A DNA stretch of 35,677 nt, from positions 1-35,677 of the forward strand of contig NZ_WWHX01000001.1 of assembly GCF_009862125.1 (NCBI RefSeq), read 5' to 3'. A model generated the notes under the pieces. That model saw nothing but the letters and a program-made list of their open reading frames with translations, searched no databases and was not told the origin of the DNA. A program made the position numbers and the translations under genes. Positions 7,273 through 15,605 of the stretch are shown here, piece by piece (position 1 is the stretch's first letter; every line of letters begins with the position of its first letter). This DNA comes from Streptomyces sp. SID5910 (GTDB lineage Bacteria > Actinomycetota > Actinomycetes > Streptomycetales > Streptomycetaceae).

Positions 7273-9207
7273 ATGCGACGCCACAGCGCCCAGCTCACCC
7301 ACCAGCCCGACGTCCTGCCCTGGCTCGGCGCCAACTTCTGGTCCCGCACCGGCGGTCCGCTGATGTGGCGGAACTACGCCCCGAAGACCGTCCGCGACGA
7401 ACTGCGCGTGCTCGCCGACCACGGCCTCAACACCACCCGGTCCTTCTTCTACTGGCCGGACTTCCACCCCGAGCCCGACCGTATCGACGACGAACTGTGC
7501 GCGCGCTTCGAGGACTTCCTCGACGCCCACACGGAGACGGGCATGGGGACCATACCGACCTTCATCGTCGGCCACATGTCCGGCGAGAACTGGGACCCGG
7601 CCTGGCGCGGCGGCCGCGACCTGTACGAGGACGTGTGGATGGTGGGCCGCCAGGCGTGGTTCGTCTCCCGCATGGCACGCCGCTTCAAGGACCACCCGGC
7701 GGTCACGGGCTGGCTGATCACCAACGAGATGCCCGGGTACGGGCGGATCTACCAGGTCGACCCGCCGTCCTCGGACGTGGTGACCGCCTGGGCCCAGTCC
7801 ATGTGCAACGCGGTGCGGGCGACGGGCGCGACGCAGCCGGTGTCCCTGGGCGACGGGGCGTGGGGCATCGAGGTCACCGGCCGCGACAACGGCTTCTCGC
7901 TGCGGGAGACGGCCGAGTACGTCGACTTCGTGGGCCCGCACGTGTACCGCTCGGACACCGACCGGCCGCGCCAGCACTACCGCGCCGCCTTCGAGTGCGA
8001 GCTGGCCTCGGTGACCGGACAGCCCGTCGTGCTGGAGGAGTTCGGGCTCTCCACCGACACCGTCTCGGCCGCCAACGCGGGCGTCTACTACCGGCAGACG
8101 CTGCACAACTCGCTGCTGGGCGGCGCCACCGGCTGGCTCGCCTGGAACAACACCGACTACGACGACCTGTGGGACCAGTCCCCCTACGACCACCACCCCT
8201 TCGAGATGCACTTCGGCATCACCGACTCGACCGGCGCGCCCAAGGAGCCGCTGCGCGAACTGGGCGCTTTCGGCGAGGTGTTGGAGGCCGTGGACTTCCC
8301 GCACTGCTCCCGCACGGACGCCGACGCCGCCCTGGTCGTCCCCGCCTTCCTCGAACGGGGCTACCCGTACAGCCGTCCCGCCGACCGTCCGCTCATCTTC
8401 ACGTCCCTGCACCAGGGTTACGTCACCGCGCGCGCCGCCGACCTGCCGGTGGCCCTCACCCGCGAGGCCGACGGACTGCCGGGCGAGGCGTCGCTCTACC
8501 TGCTGCCGGCCACCCGCCAGCTCACGACCCGCACCCGCAGGGAACTGGCCCGCCGGGCAGCCGAGGGCGCCACCGTCTACCTGTCGTTCTGCTCCGGCGA
8601 GCATCCGGCGACCCGCGGCCCCTGGTTCGACGATCTGGACGGCCTGTTCGGCGTCGAGTTGCAGTTGTCGTACGGCGTCGCCGAGCCGATCGAGGGCGAC
8701 GTGCTGGAGATGACGTTCACCGAGGACTTCGGCGGCCTGCGCGCCGGCGAGGTGCTGCGTTTCCCTGTCGCGGGGAACGAGGACAGCCGCGCCTACCTGC
8801 CCGTCGTACCGCGCACGGGCCGGGTGGTGGCCGTGGACGCCCACGGCCGGCCCGCCCTGGTCGTCAACGAGACGGGGACGGGCCGCACGGTGCTGGCCAC
8901 CTACCCGCTGGAGCACATGGCGGCCCGCACCGCACGCGTCAACCCCGAGGTCACGCACCGCCTGTACGCGGCCCTCGCACAGGTGGCGGGCGCGCGGCGG
9001 CCCGTCACGGTCGCCGACCCGCACGTCTCGGCGGACGTCCTCGTCCACGCCGACGGCCGCCGCTTCGTGTGGCTGGTCAGCCAGAGCCCCGACCCGCTCG
9101 TGGTCCGCCCGGTCGCCGAGGGCAAGCTGCACACCCTGGCCGACGGCACGCCGGTCGAGGACGTGCCGCTCGACGCGTACGGCGTCGCGGTGCTGGAGCT
9201 GCGATGA
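7273..9207 (+). CDS. GH5-like clan GH-A glycoside hydrolase (possible beta-mannosidase)
   Basis: A 644-residue intracellular enzyme with no signal peptide. Residues about 15-330 form a TIM barrel: WLGANFWSRTGG, GLNTTRSFFYWPDF, then Asn151-Glu152 (GWLITNEMPGYG) as acid/base, His223 and Tyr225 (GPHVYRS), and Glu256 (VVLEEFGLS) as nucleophile, all standard clan GH-A positions. Residues about 390-560 resemble the flavodoxin-like domain seen after the barrel in GH42-type enzymes (LYLLPATRQLTTRTRRELARR, GATVYLSFCSG), and a small beta domain ends the protein. This layout resembles GH5 subfamily 18 beta-mannosidases, which cut Man-beta-1,4-GlcNAc; that assignment is tentative. Its stop overlaps the GH3 gene by four bases. 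Together they would degrade the sugar brought in by the upstream importer. Confidence 0.8.
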   Translation: MRRHSAQLTHQPDVLPWLGANFWSRTGGPLMWRNYAPKTVRDELRVLADHGLNTTRSFFYWPDFHPEPDRIDDELCARFEDFLDAHTETGMGTIPTFIVGHMSGENWDPAWRGGRDLYEDVWMVGRQAWFVSRMARRFKDHPAVTGWLITNEMPGYGRIYQVDPPSSDVVTAWAQSMCNAVRATGATQPVSLGDGAWGIEVTGRDNGFSLRETAEYVDFVGPHVYRSDTDRPRQHYRAAFECELASVTGQPVVLEEFGLSTDTVSAANAGVYYRQTLHNSLLGGATGWLAWNNTDYDDLWDQSPYDHHPFEMHFGITDSTGAPKEPLRELGAFGEVLEAVDFPHCSRTDADAALVVPAFLERGYPYSRPADRPLIFTSLHQGYVTARAADLPVALTREADGLPGEASLYLLPATRQLTTRTRRELARRAAEGATVYLSFCSGEHPATRGPWFDDLDGLFGVELQLSYGVAEPIEGDVLEMTFTEDFGGLRAGEVLRFPVAGNEDSRAYLPVVPRTGRVVAVDAHGRPALVVNETGTGRTVLATYPLEHMAARTARVNPEVTHRLYAALAQVAGARRPVTVADPHVSADVLVHADGRRFVWLVSQSPDPLVVRPVAEGKLHTLADGTPVEDVPLDAYGVAVLELR

Positions 9208-11495
9208 CCGTCCCGCGTTACCGCGATCCGGCCGCACCGGTGCCGGATCGCGTCCGTGACCTGCTGGGCCGCATGACCCCGACGGAGAAGGTCGGCCAGC
9301 TCAACCAGCGCATGTACGGCTGGGACGCGTACGAGCGCGCCAGGGACGGCCGTCACCGCCTCACGGACGCCTTCCGCGCCGAGGTCGCCGCCTTCGACGG
9401 CATGGGCGCGCTGTACGGACTCCAGCGGGCCGACGCCTGGTCCGGCGTGGGCTTCGCGGACGGCCTCGACGCGCGGGACGGGGCGCGGACGGCGGCGGCC
9501 GTGCAGCGGTACCTCGTGGACCACACCCGGCTGGGCATACCCGCCCTGCTGGTGGAGGAGATGCCGCACGGCCACCAGGCCCTGGACGGCACGGTGCTCC
9601 CGGTGAACCTCGCCGTCGGCGCCACCTGGGACCCGGCGCTGTACGCCGACGCGGTGGCCGGGGCGGCGGCCGAACTCCGGGCGCGCGGCGCGCACATCGC
9701 GCTGGTCTCGGCCCTCGACCTGGTGCGCGATCCGCGCTGGGGCCGCAGCGAGGAGTGCTTCGCCGAGGACCCGTACCTCGCCGCGCGGATGACCGAGGCG
9801 CTGGTCGAGGGTGCGCGGCGGGCGGGGTTGGCCGTGGTCCTCAAGCACTTCGCCGGGCAGGGCGCCACGGTCGGCGGCCGCAACAGCGCGGCGACGGAGC
9901 TGGGGGCCCGCGAACTCCACGAGGTGCATCTCGCGGCGGCCCGGGCCGGGGTGGCCGCGGGCGCGGCCGGGGTGATGGCCGCCTACAACGAGTTCGACGG
10001 CCTGCCCTGCGTCGCCAACCGGTACCTGCTGACCGACCTGCTGCGTACGGAGTGGGGCTTCGAGGGCGTCGTCATGGCGGACGGCACGGCGGTGGACCGG
10101 CTGGTGCGGCTGACCGGCGACCCGGTGTCGGCCGGGGCGCTGGCCCTGAACGCCGGGTGCGACCTGAGCCTGTGGGACGCCTCCTTCGCCCGGCTGGGCG
10201 AGGCGGTGGAACGCGGCCTGGTCTCCGAGTCGGCGCTGGACGCCGCGGTGGCCCGGGTCCTCACGCTGAAGTTCCGCCTGGGCCTGTTCGAAGAGCCCCT
10301 GCCCCCGGCCGGCCCGGCGACCGATGACCTCCCCGACCCGGCCGAGCTGGGCGAACGCATCGCCCGTGCCTCGGTGACGCTGCTCTCCCACGAGGGCGAG
10401 GTGCTGCCGCTGTCCCGTGGGCTGCGGCGGATCGCGGTCCTCGGTCCGAACGCCGACTCCCTGGCGCAGCAGATCGGCGACTACACGGCGCCGCAACGGC
10501 AGGGCGACGGCATCACCGTCCTGGAGGGCATCCGCGCGGCGGCCGCGTCCGGCACCGAGGTGGTGCACGCCCGGGGCTGCGGCCTGGTGGGCGACGACGT
10601 CTCGGACGTCCCGGCGGCCGTGGCGCTGGCGGCCGGCTCCGACGTGGCCGTGCTGGTGCTGGGCGGCTCCAGCGCCCGCTCCCCGGACACGGTCTTCGAC
10701 CCGAACGGTGCGGCCGTCACGGGTTCCGGAGCACCCACCGGGATGACCTGCGGAGAGGGCGTCGACCTGGCGGACCTGGCACTGCCGCCCGCGCAACGGG
10801 CCCTGCTGGCAGCGGTGTCGGCGACCGGAACGCCGGTCGTGGTGGTGCTGATCCAGGGCCGCCCGCACGCCCTGCCCGAGCCGGACGCGTCCGTGGCGGC
10901 GGTGCTGAGCGCCTGGTACCCGGGCCCCCGGGGCGGGCGCGCCGTGGCCGAGGTCCTCTTCGGCGACGCCGAGCCACGCGGCCGACTGCCGGTCTCCGTG
11001 CCCCGTTCAGCCACCCAACTGCCCGTCTACTACAACGGCAAGGACCACGGCTACCGCGGATACGTCGACCAGAGCGCGGGCCCGCGCCATGCCTTCGGGC
11101 ACGGTCTGTCGTACACGAGCGTCGTGTACGGGGCGCCGAGGCTGTCGCACTCGCGTGTCGGCGTGCGAGCCCCGCGCCTGACGTGCCGGGTCACGGTCCG
11201 GAACACGGGGTCCCGGCGGGCCGAGGAGACGGTGCAGCTCTATGTGCGCCGCCTGTCCGGGGGCGCGTCCTGGCCGCGCGTGCGCGAGCTGCGCGGCTTC
11301 GTCCGCCTGAGCCTCGCGCCCGGCGCCGAGGCCGACGCGGTCTTCGAGGTGGGCCCGGACACGCTGGCGTCCGTGGGGCGCGACCTGCGCCTCACCGTGG
11401 AGCCGGGGGTGGTCGAGCTGGAGACGGGCCCGGCCTCGGACCGGACCCGGGGCGCCCGCCTGGAGATCACGGACCCGACACCGAACCCGACATAG
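9204..11495 (+). CDS. GH3 family beta-glycosidase
   Basis: A 763-residue cytosolic glycosidase. It has the GH3 barrel (about 10-310) with DPRWGRSEECFAEDPYLAARM, Lys214-His215 (VVLKHFAGQG) and the nucleophile Asp293 (GVVMADGTAVDRL). Then come the alpha/beta sandwich (LLSHEGEVLPL, IAVLGPNADS, VVVVLIQGRPHALPE, SAWYPGPRGGRAVAEVLFGDAEP in pieces) and a C-terminal fibronectin-III-like domain (FGHGLSYTSVVYG, VRNTGSRRAEETVQLYV, RELRGFVRL). No export signal is present. The usual SDW around the nucleophile is ADG here. Activity could be beta-glucosidase, beta-xylosidase or N-acetyl-hexosaminidase; the sequence alone does not decide. The ATGA overlap with the GH5-like gene couples their translation. Confidence 0.9.
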   Translation: MTVPRYRDPAAPVPDRVRDLLGRMTPTEKVGQLNQRMYGWDAYERARDGRHRLTDAFRAEVAAFDGMGALYGLQRADAWSGVGFADGLDARDGARTAAAVQRYLVDHTRLGIPALLVEEMPHGHQALDGTVLPVNLAVGATWDPALYADAVAGAAAELRARGAHIALVSALDLVRDPRWGRSEECFAEDPYLAARMTEALVEGARRAGLAVVLKHFAGQGATVGGRNSAATELGARELHEVHLAAARAGVAAGAAGVMAAYNEFDGLPCVANRYLLTDLLRTEWGFEGVVMADGTAVDRLVRLTGDPVSAGALALNAGCDLSLWDASFARLGEAVERGLVSESALDAAVARVLTLKFRLGLFEEPLPPAGPATDDLPDPAELGERIARASVTLLSHEGEVLPLSRGLRRIAVLGPNADSLAQQIGDYTAPQRQGDGITVLEGIRAAAASGTEVVHARGCGLVGDDVSDVPAAVALAAGSDVAVLVLGGSSARSPDTVFDPNGAAVTGSGAPTGMTCGEGVDLADLALPPAQRALLAAVSATGTPVVVVLIQGRPHALPEPDASVAAVLSAWYPGPRGGRAVAEVLFGDAEPRGRLPVSVPRSATQLPVYYNGKDHGYRGYVDQSAGPRHAFGHGLSYTSVVYGAPRLSHSRVGVRAPRLTCRVTVRNTGSRRAEETVQLYVRRLSGGASWPRVRELRGFVRLSLAPGAEADAVFEVGPDTLASVGRDLRLTVEPGVVELETGPASDRTRGARLEITDPTPNPT

Positions 11496-11498
11496 GCC

Positions 11499-11513
11499 CC
11501 GGCGCCGCGCCGG
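11499..11513. terminator. Short hairpin between convergent genes
   Basis: CCGGCG-CCG-CGCCGG fills the 18-base gap between the GH3 stop and the panE-like stop. The stem is only 6 bp and no U-tract follows on either side, so termination is weakly supported. Confidence 0.3.
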
Positions 11514-12443
11514 TCAGGAGTCGGCCGGCCGGCCCAGGACGTACGGCGCGAGGATGTCGGCCACCGTGCGGTTGCGCGGCGCGGCGACGCCCAATCGCTC
11601 CGCAAGGTCTGCCACTCCCCCGCTGAGCCAGGGCAGTTCGAGGCGGTTGCCGTGCTCCAGGTCGTTGTGCATGGAGGAGGTCATGCCGGCGGGAAGCGTG
11701 TCGCAGAAAGCGAGCCGGTCCTCGGCGAAGCCGCTGTCCAGCCGCACGCCCGACGCCTGCGCCACGGCCACCGTCTCGGCCATCACGTCGTACAGAAGGC
11801 GTCGGCTCCGTTCGTTGGCGCGGACCACGCCGATGGGCCGGCGGACGGCCGCCGTGGTCGCCGACAGACCCACGAGAAACACGAACTTCTCCCAGATCAC
11901 CCTCTCGATGTCGTCGCTCGCCTCCGCGTCGACCCCCGCGCCCCGGAAGGCGGCGAGCACGGCCCGGCCGGCCTCAGCCGGGCCGGAGCCGTAGGAGCCG
12001 ACCACGACCTTCTGAAGGGTGCCGTTGTGCCTGACGACTCCCGGTTCCTCGATGAAGGCGGAGATGAAGCACACGCCGCCCAGGACCTGTTCGTCCGTCA
12101 GCGAACCGCGCAGGACGGCGTCCTTGTGCACCCCGTTCTGCAAGGACAGCACCGGCGCCTTGTGCGCCGCCGAGGCCCGGAGCTGCTCGGCGACGTCCTC
12201 GGTGTCCCACAACTTGACGGCGACGAGCACCAGATCGGTCGGCCCGAGCTCGGCGATACTCGCCACGACCGACTCGGGCGAGGTCCGCAAGTCACCCAGC
12301 GGACTGCGCACGACCAGCCCGGCCCGCCGAATGGCCTCAAGATGCCGCCCCCGGGCCACAAAGGTGACGTCGTTCCCCGCAGCAGCCAACCGTGCCCCGA
12401 AGTACCCCCCGACACCCCCGGCCCCGATCACCGCGATACGCAT
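11514..12443 (-). CDS. Ketopantoate reductase-family protein (PanE/ApbA)
   Basis: A 309-residue NADP-dependent 2-dehydropantoate 2-reductase-family enzyme. The nucleotide motif is at the very start (MRIAVIGAGGVGGYFGARL), which fixes the ATG at 12443. Longer in-frame starts would add an unrelated 51-residue extension. Also visible are VAVKLWDTEDV (Lys77), SLQNGVHK (Asn103) and WEKFVFLVGLSATTA, where Lys186 matches the catalytic lysine. The length is normal for the family. It is divergent from the LysR gene with 143 bases between. Many streptomycetes have several paralogues, some outside pantothenate synthesis, and the setting beside aromatic catabolism makes a non-pantothenate role possible. 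Family is certain and substrate is not. Confidence 0.85.
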   Translation of the reverse strand: MRIAVIGAGGVGGYFGARLAAAGNDVTFVARGRHLEAIRRAGLVVRSPLGDLRTSPESVVASIAELGPTDLVLVAVKLWDTEDVAEQLRASAAHKAPVLSLQNGVHKDAVLRGSLTDEQVLGGVCFISAFIEEPGVVRHNGTLQKVVVGSYGSGPAEAGRAVLAAFRGAGVDAEASDDIERVIWEKFVFLVGLSATTAAVRRPIGVVRANERSRRLLYDVMAETVAVAQASGVRLDSGFAEDRLAFCDTLPAGMTSSMHNDLEHGNRLELPWLSGGVADLAERLGVAAPRNRTVADILAPYVLGRPADS

Positions 12444-12478
12444 GACCCCGCCCCCACTCCCCCGCCAACGGCCCGAAC

Positions 12479-12496
12479 CGTGGTCATGAAACCACG
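12479..12496. promoter_or_regulatory. Inverted repeat in the panE-like/LysR divergent promoter
   Basis: CGTGGT-CATGAA-ACCACG, a perfect 6-bp inverted repeat with a 6-base AT-richer spacer, lies 36 bases from the panE-like start and 91 bases from the LysR start. LysR proteins usually bind dyads of this type between themselves and a divergent target, so it is a candidate autoregulatory site. Confidence 0.45.
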
Positions 12497-12586
12497 AACA
12501 CCGGACAGGCGCGTCGAGGTGGGCGTCGCCGATGGCCGCGCGGTCGGCGCACGGAGGTAGGACTCCGGTTCGGTTAGTGTCGGGCT

Positions 12587-13591
12587 GTGGAGACACCCCG
12601 CCTGTTCGACGGCCGCCTCAAGCTGCGTCACCTGCTTCTCGTGGACGCGCTCTCCCGGCAGGGTTCGGTGGTGGGCGCGGCGGCCGAGCTGCACGTGACC
12701 CAGCCCGCCGCGACCCGGAGCCTGCACGAGGTGGAGGAGATCCTCGGCGTGCGGCTCTTCGAGCGTGGTCCCCGGGGAGTCAGCGCCACGGTCTTCGGTG
12801 AGGCGTTCACCCGGCACGCCCGGGCCGTCCTCGCACAGCTCACACAGGCGGGCCGGCACGTCGTCGAGCTGGCGGCGGCCGACCGGGGCACCGTCGTCGT
12901 CGGCACCCACCTGGCCGGCTCGAACATCCTGCTGCCGCGTGCGGTGGCCGCACTGAAGCGGGACCATCCCTTCCTCACGGTGGTGGTGCACGAGGCGTCT
13001 CCCGAGGAGTTGCTGCTGGGTCTGGAGGCGGGCCGGATCGACCTGGTCGTGGGCCGGCTGACCGCTCCGTCGGGCGAGGGCCTGGTCCGGCGCCCGCTGT
13101 ACGACGAGTTCGTCGGGCTGGTGGTGCGGGCCGGGCATCCGCTGACCGGACAGCCGGACGCCGGGCTCCACGACACGCTCGGCTTCCCGTGGATCCTTCC
13201 CGGACCGCAGACCGCGCTCCGCCGCGAGGTGGAGGAGCTCTTCACCCGCCGCGGACTCGCACTGCCGCGCAACCGGGTCGAGGCGACGTCCTTCCTGACC
13301 GTGCGCCAACTCCTGCTGGAAACCGACGTGGTGGCCGTACTGCCCGGCTCGATCGTGCGGGACGACGGCCGTCTGGCGCGGCTGCCCGTGCCGCTGGAGC
13401 AGGTCGGCCACCGGGTCGGTCTGACCCTGCCCGCGGAGCGCACCCTCAGCCCGTCGGCCCGGGCGCTGATCCAGAGCCTGGAGGAGACCGCCGACGCGAT
13501 GCGGGAGAGCCCGAGCGACGACGACGGCGACGGCGGCGACGGCGGCCAGGGAGACGGTGGTGTCCTCCGCGGCGCCGTCGACACCGGCTGA
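12587..13591 (+). CDS. LysR-family transcriptional regulator (PcaQ/GbpR-like)
   Basis: A 334-residue regulator. The helix-turn-helix spans about 10-70 (LKLRHLLLVDALSRQGSVVG, AAELHVTQPAATRSLHEVEE, LGVRLFERGPRGVSATVFGE). The effector domain follows, with GTVVVGTHLAGSNILLPRAV and RIDLVVGRL, which recall the PcaQ/GbpR branch that responds to aromatic or sugar acids. The C-terminus is an unusual Asp/Gly run (about 306-323) that may be dispensable. The GTG start has no clear ribosome site. An in-frame TAG at 12575 excludes longer starts, so a leaderless or weakly translated message is possible. It could control the panE-like gene, the 3-hydroxyanthranilate operon converging on it, or both. Confidence 0.88.
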   Translation: METPRLFDGRLKLRHLLLVDALSRQGSVVGAAAELHVTQPAATRSLHEVEEILGVRLFERGPRGVSATVFGEAFTRHARAVLAQLTQAGRHVVELAAADRGTVVVGTHLAGSNILLPRAVAALKRDHPFLTVVVHEASPEELLLGLEAGRIDLVVGRLTAPSGEGLVRRPLYDEFVGLVVRAGHPLTGQPDAGLHDTLGFPWILPGPQTALRREVEELFTRRGLALPRNRVEATSFLTVRQLLLETDVVAVLPGSIVRDDGRLARLPVPLEQVGHRVGLTLPAERTLSPSARALIQSLEETADAMRESPSDDDGDGGDGGQGDGGVLRGAVDTG

Positions 13592-13596
13592 GCGCA

Positions 13597-13627
13597 CCGG
13601 CCCCCGCACCCGCGTGGAGCGGGCCGG
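13597..13627. terminator. Hairpin between the LysR gene and the catabolic operon
   Basis: CCGGCCC (13597-13603) pairs with GGGCCGG (13621-13627) across a 17-base loop that can form two more GC pairs. It lies in the 50-base gap between convergent stops and could end transcription from both sides. Confidence 0.45.
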
Positions 13628-13641
13628 GGACGCGGCAAGGA

Positions 13642-14634
13642 TCAGAGGCCCAGATAGCGTTCCGCGTTGCCACGGGTGATCTTGTGCCGGGCCTGCTCGG
13701 TGAGGAAGCCGCTCTTGCGCACGACCTCGCCGACCGGTCGCTCCCCCAGCGGGTAGGGGTAGTCGCTGCCCACCATGACGCTGTCCTCCCCCAGGGTGTC
13801 CACGAGCAGCCGCAGCGCACGGTCGTCGAAGACCACCGAGTCCACGGAGAAGCGGCCCACGTAGTGCGAGGGCGGATACTCGGAGGTGCCGACGACGTCG
13901 TTGCGGCCGTGCCAGGCGTTCTCCATGCGGCCCAGCCAGAAGGCGAACGAACCGCCACCGTGGGCGAAGCAGATCCTCAGCCGCTCGTCGATCCGGTCGA
14001 AGACACCGCCGAGGACCAGCGCCAGGATCGACAGGTGCGTCTCGGCCGGCATGGCCGTCAGCCACCGTGCCATCCACCGGTCAAGGCGGGGCGAGCTGTC
14101 CATGTCCCACGGGTGGACGAAGACCGGTACGTCGAGGGCGGCGCAGTGCTGGAGGAAGGTCACGACGCCTTCGCTGTCCAGGTCCTGGTCGCCGACGTGG
14201 TTGCCGATCTCGACGCCCCGGTGGCCGGCGGCGACCGCCCGTTCCAGTTCGCGGCAGGCGGCGTCCGGATCCTGGAGCGGTACCTGGCAGAACGGGATCA
14301 GCCGGCCGGCCGCGGGGGCGGTGATCTCCAGGGCCAGGTCGTTGAAGATCCGGGCGATCCTCGCGGCCTCGGCGCCGCTGCGGCCGTAGTGGAAGAAGGC
14401 CGGTGTCGGGGAGACCACCTGGGCACGCACACCGTCCGCGTCCATGTCGCGCAGCCGGACCTCCGCGTCCCAGCAGTCGGACCGGATCCGCCGGAACTCG
14501 GCGGACCCCGTCATGATGACGGCCTCCTTCTCCGTCTCGACCCTCAGCCAGGGGGCGTCGGGCCCGCCGAGGTCCGTCAGGTCGGGCCAGCCCCTCGGCA
14601 CGTAGTGGGTGTGGACGTCGATCAGCTCTGCCAC
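13642..14634 (-). CDS. nbaD: 2-amino-3-carboxymuconate-6-semialdehyde decarboxylase (ACMSD)
   Basis: A 330-residue zinc-dependent amidohydrolase-fold decarboxylase that removes the 3-carboxyl of ACMS, the ring-opened product of 3-hydroxyanthranilate, to give 2-aminomuconate-6-semialdehyde. The metal and active-site residues are all present: His8 and His10 (DVHTHYVP), His174 (VFVHPWDMDS), His225 (CFAHGGGSFAFWLGRM) and Asp291 (MVGSDYPYPLGE). They match the Pseudomonas enzyme's His9, His11, His177, His228 and Asp294 with a small offset. PTPAFFHYG and QVPLQDPDAA are also typical. It is the last gene of the - strand operon, starting 3 bases after the dioxygenase stop, so substrate hand-over between consecutive enzymes is encoded side by side. 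Confidence 0.93.
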   Translation of the reverse strand: MAELIDVHTHYVPRGWPDLTDLGGPDAPWLRVETEKEAVIMTGSAEFRRIRSDCWDAEVRLRDMDADGVRAQVVSPTPAFFHYGRSGAEAARIARIFNDLALEITAPAAGRLIPFCQVPLQDPDAACRELERAVAAGHRGVEIGNHVGDQDLDSEGVVTFLQHCAALDVPVFVHPWDMDSSPRLDRWMARWLTAMPAETHLSILALVLGGVFDRIDERLRICFAHGGGSFAFWLGRMENAWHGRNDVVGTSEYPPSHYVGRFSVDSVVFDDRALRLLVDTLGEDSVMVGSDYPYPLGERPVGEVVRKSGFLTEQARHKITRGNAERYLGL

Positions 14635-14637
14635 CGG

Positions 14638-15159
14638 TCAGCCCTTTCCGGGGTGGAGGGTCCCGCAGGCGGAGCAGGTGCGGGCCTTCTCGTCGCCGTA
14701 GAACCGCTCGAAGACCGGCGGCAGGTCGGCCACTATGTCGGTGACCTGGAGCTCCACCTCGTACACGCGCGCGGAGCAGGACGGGCAGAACCAGAGGAAC
14801 TTCTCCAGCGTGCCCTCCTCGCGGACCCGCTCGATGACCAGGCCGATGGAGTCCGGGTCGGGGCGCTGCGGGGAGTGCGGCACGTTGCCGGGCAGCAGCC
14901 ACGCCTCACCCTGCCTGATGTGTACGGTCCGGGGGCCGTCCTCGGTCATGAGGTCGACGTGCATGTCCCCCTTGACCTGGTAGAACCACTCCTCGTACGG
15001 GTCGAGGTGGAAGTCGGTGCGCTGGTTGGGGCCGCCGACGATCTGCACGATGAAGTCGTTGCCGAGCGACATGGTCCGGTTGTTCACCGGGGGCTTCAGC
15101 AGGTGTGCGTGGTCGTCGATCCAGCCCTGGAAGTCGATGACCTCGGGGATGTCGGTCAT
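14638..15159 (-). CDS. nbaC: 3-hydroxyanthranilate 3,4-dioxygenase
   Basis: A 173-residue cupin Fe(II) dioxygenase that opens the ring of 3-hydroxyanthranilate to ACMS. Iron ligands His51, Glu57 ([12 protein letters not shown]) and His95 (NVPHSPQRP) fall at exactly the positions known for the Cupriavidus enzyme, as do the substrate-binding Arg47, Arg99 and Glu110. The bacterial C-terminal rubredoxin-like site is intact: Cys125, Cys128 (WFCPSCSA) and Cys162, Cys165 (RTCSACG). The ATG overlaps the stop of the upstream deaminase gene by four bases. The length is standard for bacterial HAO. This is the pathway-defining enzyme of the operon. Confidence 0.97.
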   Translation of the reverse strand: MTDIPEVIDFQGWIDDHAHLLKPPVNNRTMSLGNDFIVQIVGGPNQRTDFHLDPYEEWFYQVKGDMHVDLMTEDGPRTVHIRQGEAWLLPGNVPHSPQRPDPDSIGLVIERVREEGTLEKFLWFCPSCSARVYEVELQVTDIVADLPPVFERFYGDEKARTCSACGTLHPGKG

Positions 15160-15605
15160 GGTGTCTCCTCCGCGGTGTCGCCGGCCGTACGGGCCACCGG
15201 CAGGTGGGCCACGGCCTGGATCTCGATGAGCAGGTGCGGGTGGGGCAGCTGGTGCACGGCCACGGTGGTCCTGGCCGGCCCCGTCTCGTCGAAGTACTGG
15301 CCGTAGACCTCGTTGTAGCCGCCGAAGTCGTTCATGTTGACGAGGTACGCGGTCACCTGGACGACGTCGGCGAGCGACCCGCCGGCGTCGGCGAGGATGT
15401 CACCGATGTTGTCGAGGACCGCGCGGGTCTGCGCCCGGATGTCGAGGTCGGTCGTGCCCATCTCGTCGGTCTCGACGCCCACGAAGGAGTTGTCGGGGCG
15501 GCGGGAGCTGGTGCCGGAGACGAAGACGAGGTCACCGGCGCGGCGGAAGTGCGGGAAGCGCCCGCGCGGCTTCGCCTTCCCGGGGACGACACGTGCTGTG
15601 TCCAT
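15156..15605 (-). CDS. nbaF: 2-aminomuconate deaminase, RidA/YjgF fold
   Basis: A 149-residue RidA-superfamily protein. The segments [57 protein letters not shown] and [20 protein letters not shown] cover the whole fold. The operon position between a 2-aminomuconate-6-semialdehyde dehydrogenase and 3-hydroxyanthranilate dioxygenase argues for 2-aminomuconate deaminase (to 4-oxalocrotonate) rather than a housekeeping enamine deaminase. The ATG at 15605 is preferred because GAGGAG lies 6 bases upstream. A GTG three bases earlier is possible. The ATG shares a base with the upstream stop (TGATG). Confidence 0.9.
   Translation of the reverse strand: MDTARVVPGKAKPRGRFPHFRRAGDLVFVSGTSSRRPDNSFVGVETDEMGTTDLDIRAQTRAVLDNIGDILADAGGSLADVVQVTAYLVNMNDFGGYNEVYGQYFDETGPARTTVAVHQLPHPHLLIEIQAVAHLPVARTAGDTAEETP

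Noticed and set aside
11514-12596. PanE-like protein extended to 360 residues
   Set aside because: The nucleotide-binding motif of this family starts at residue 1-10. The extra 51 residues have no family counterpart and would run into the LysR promoter.
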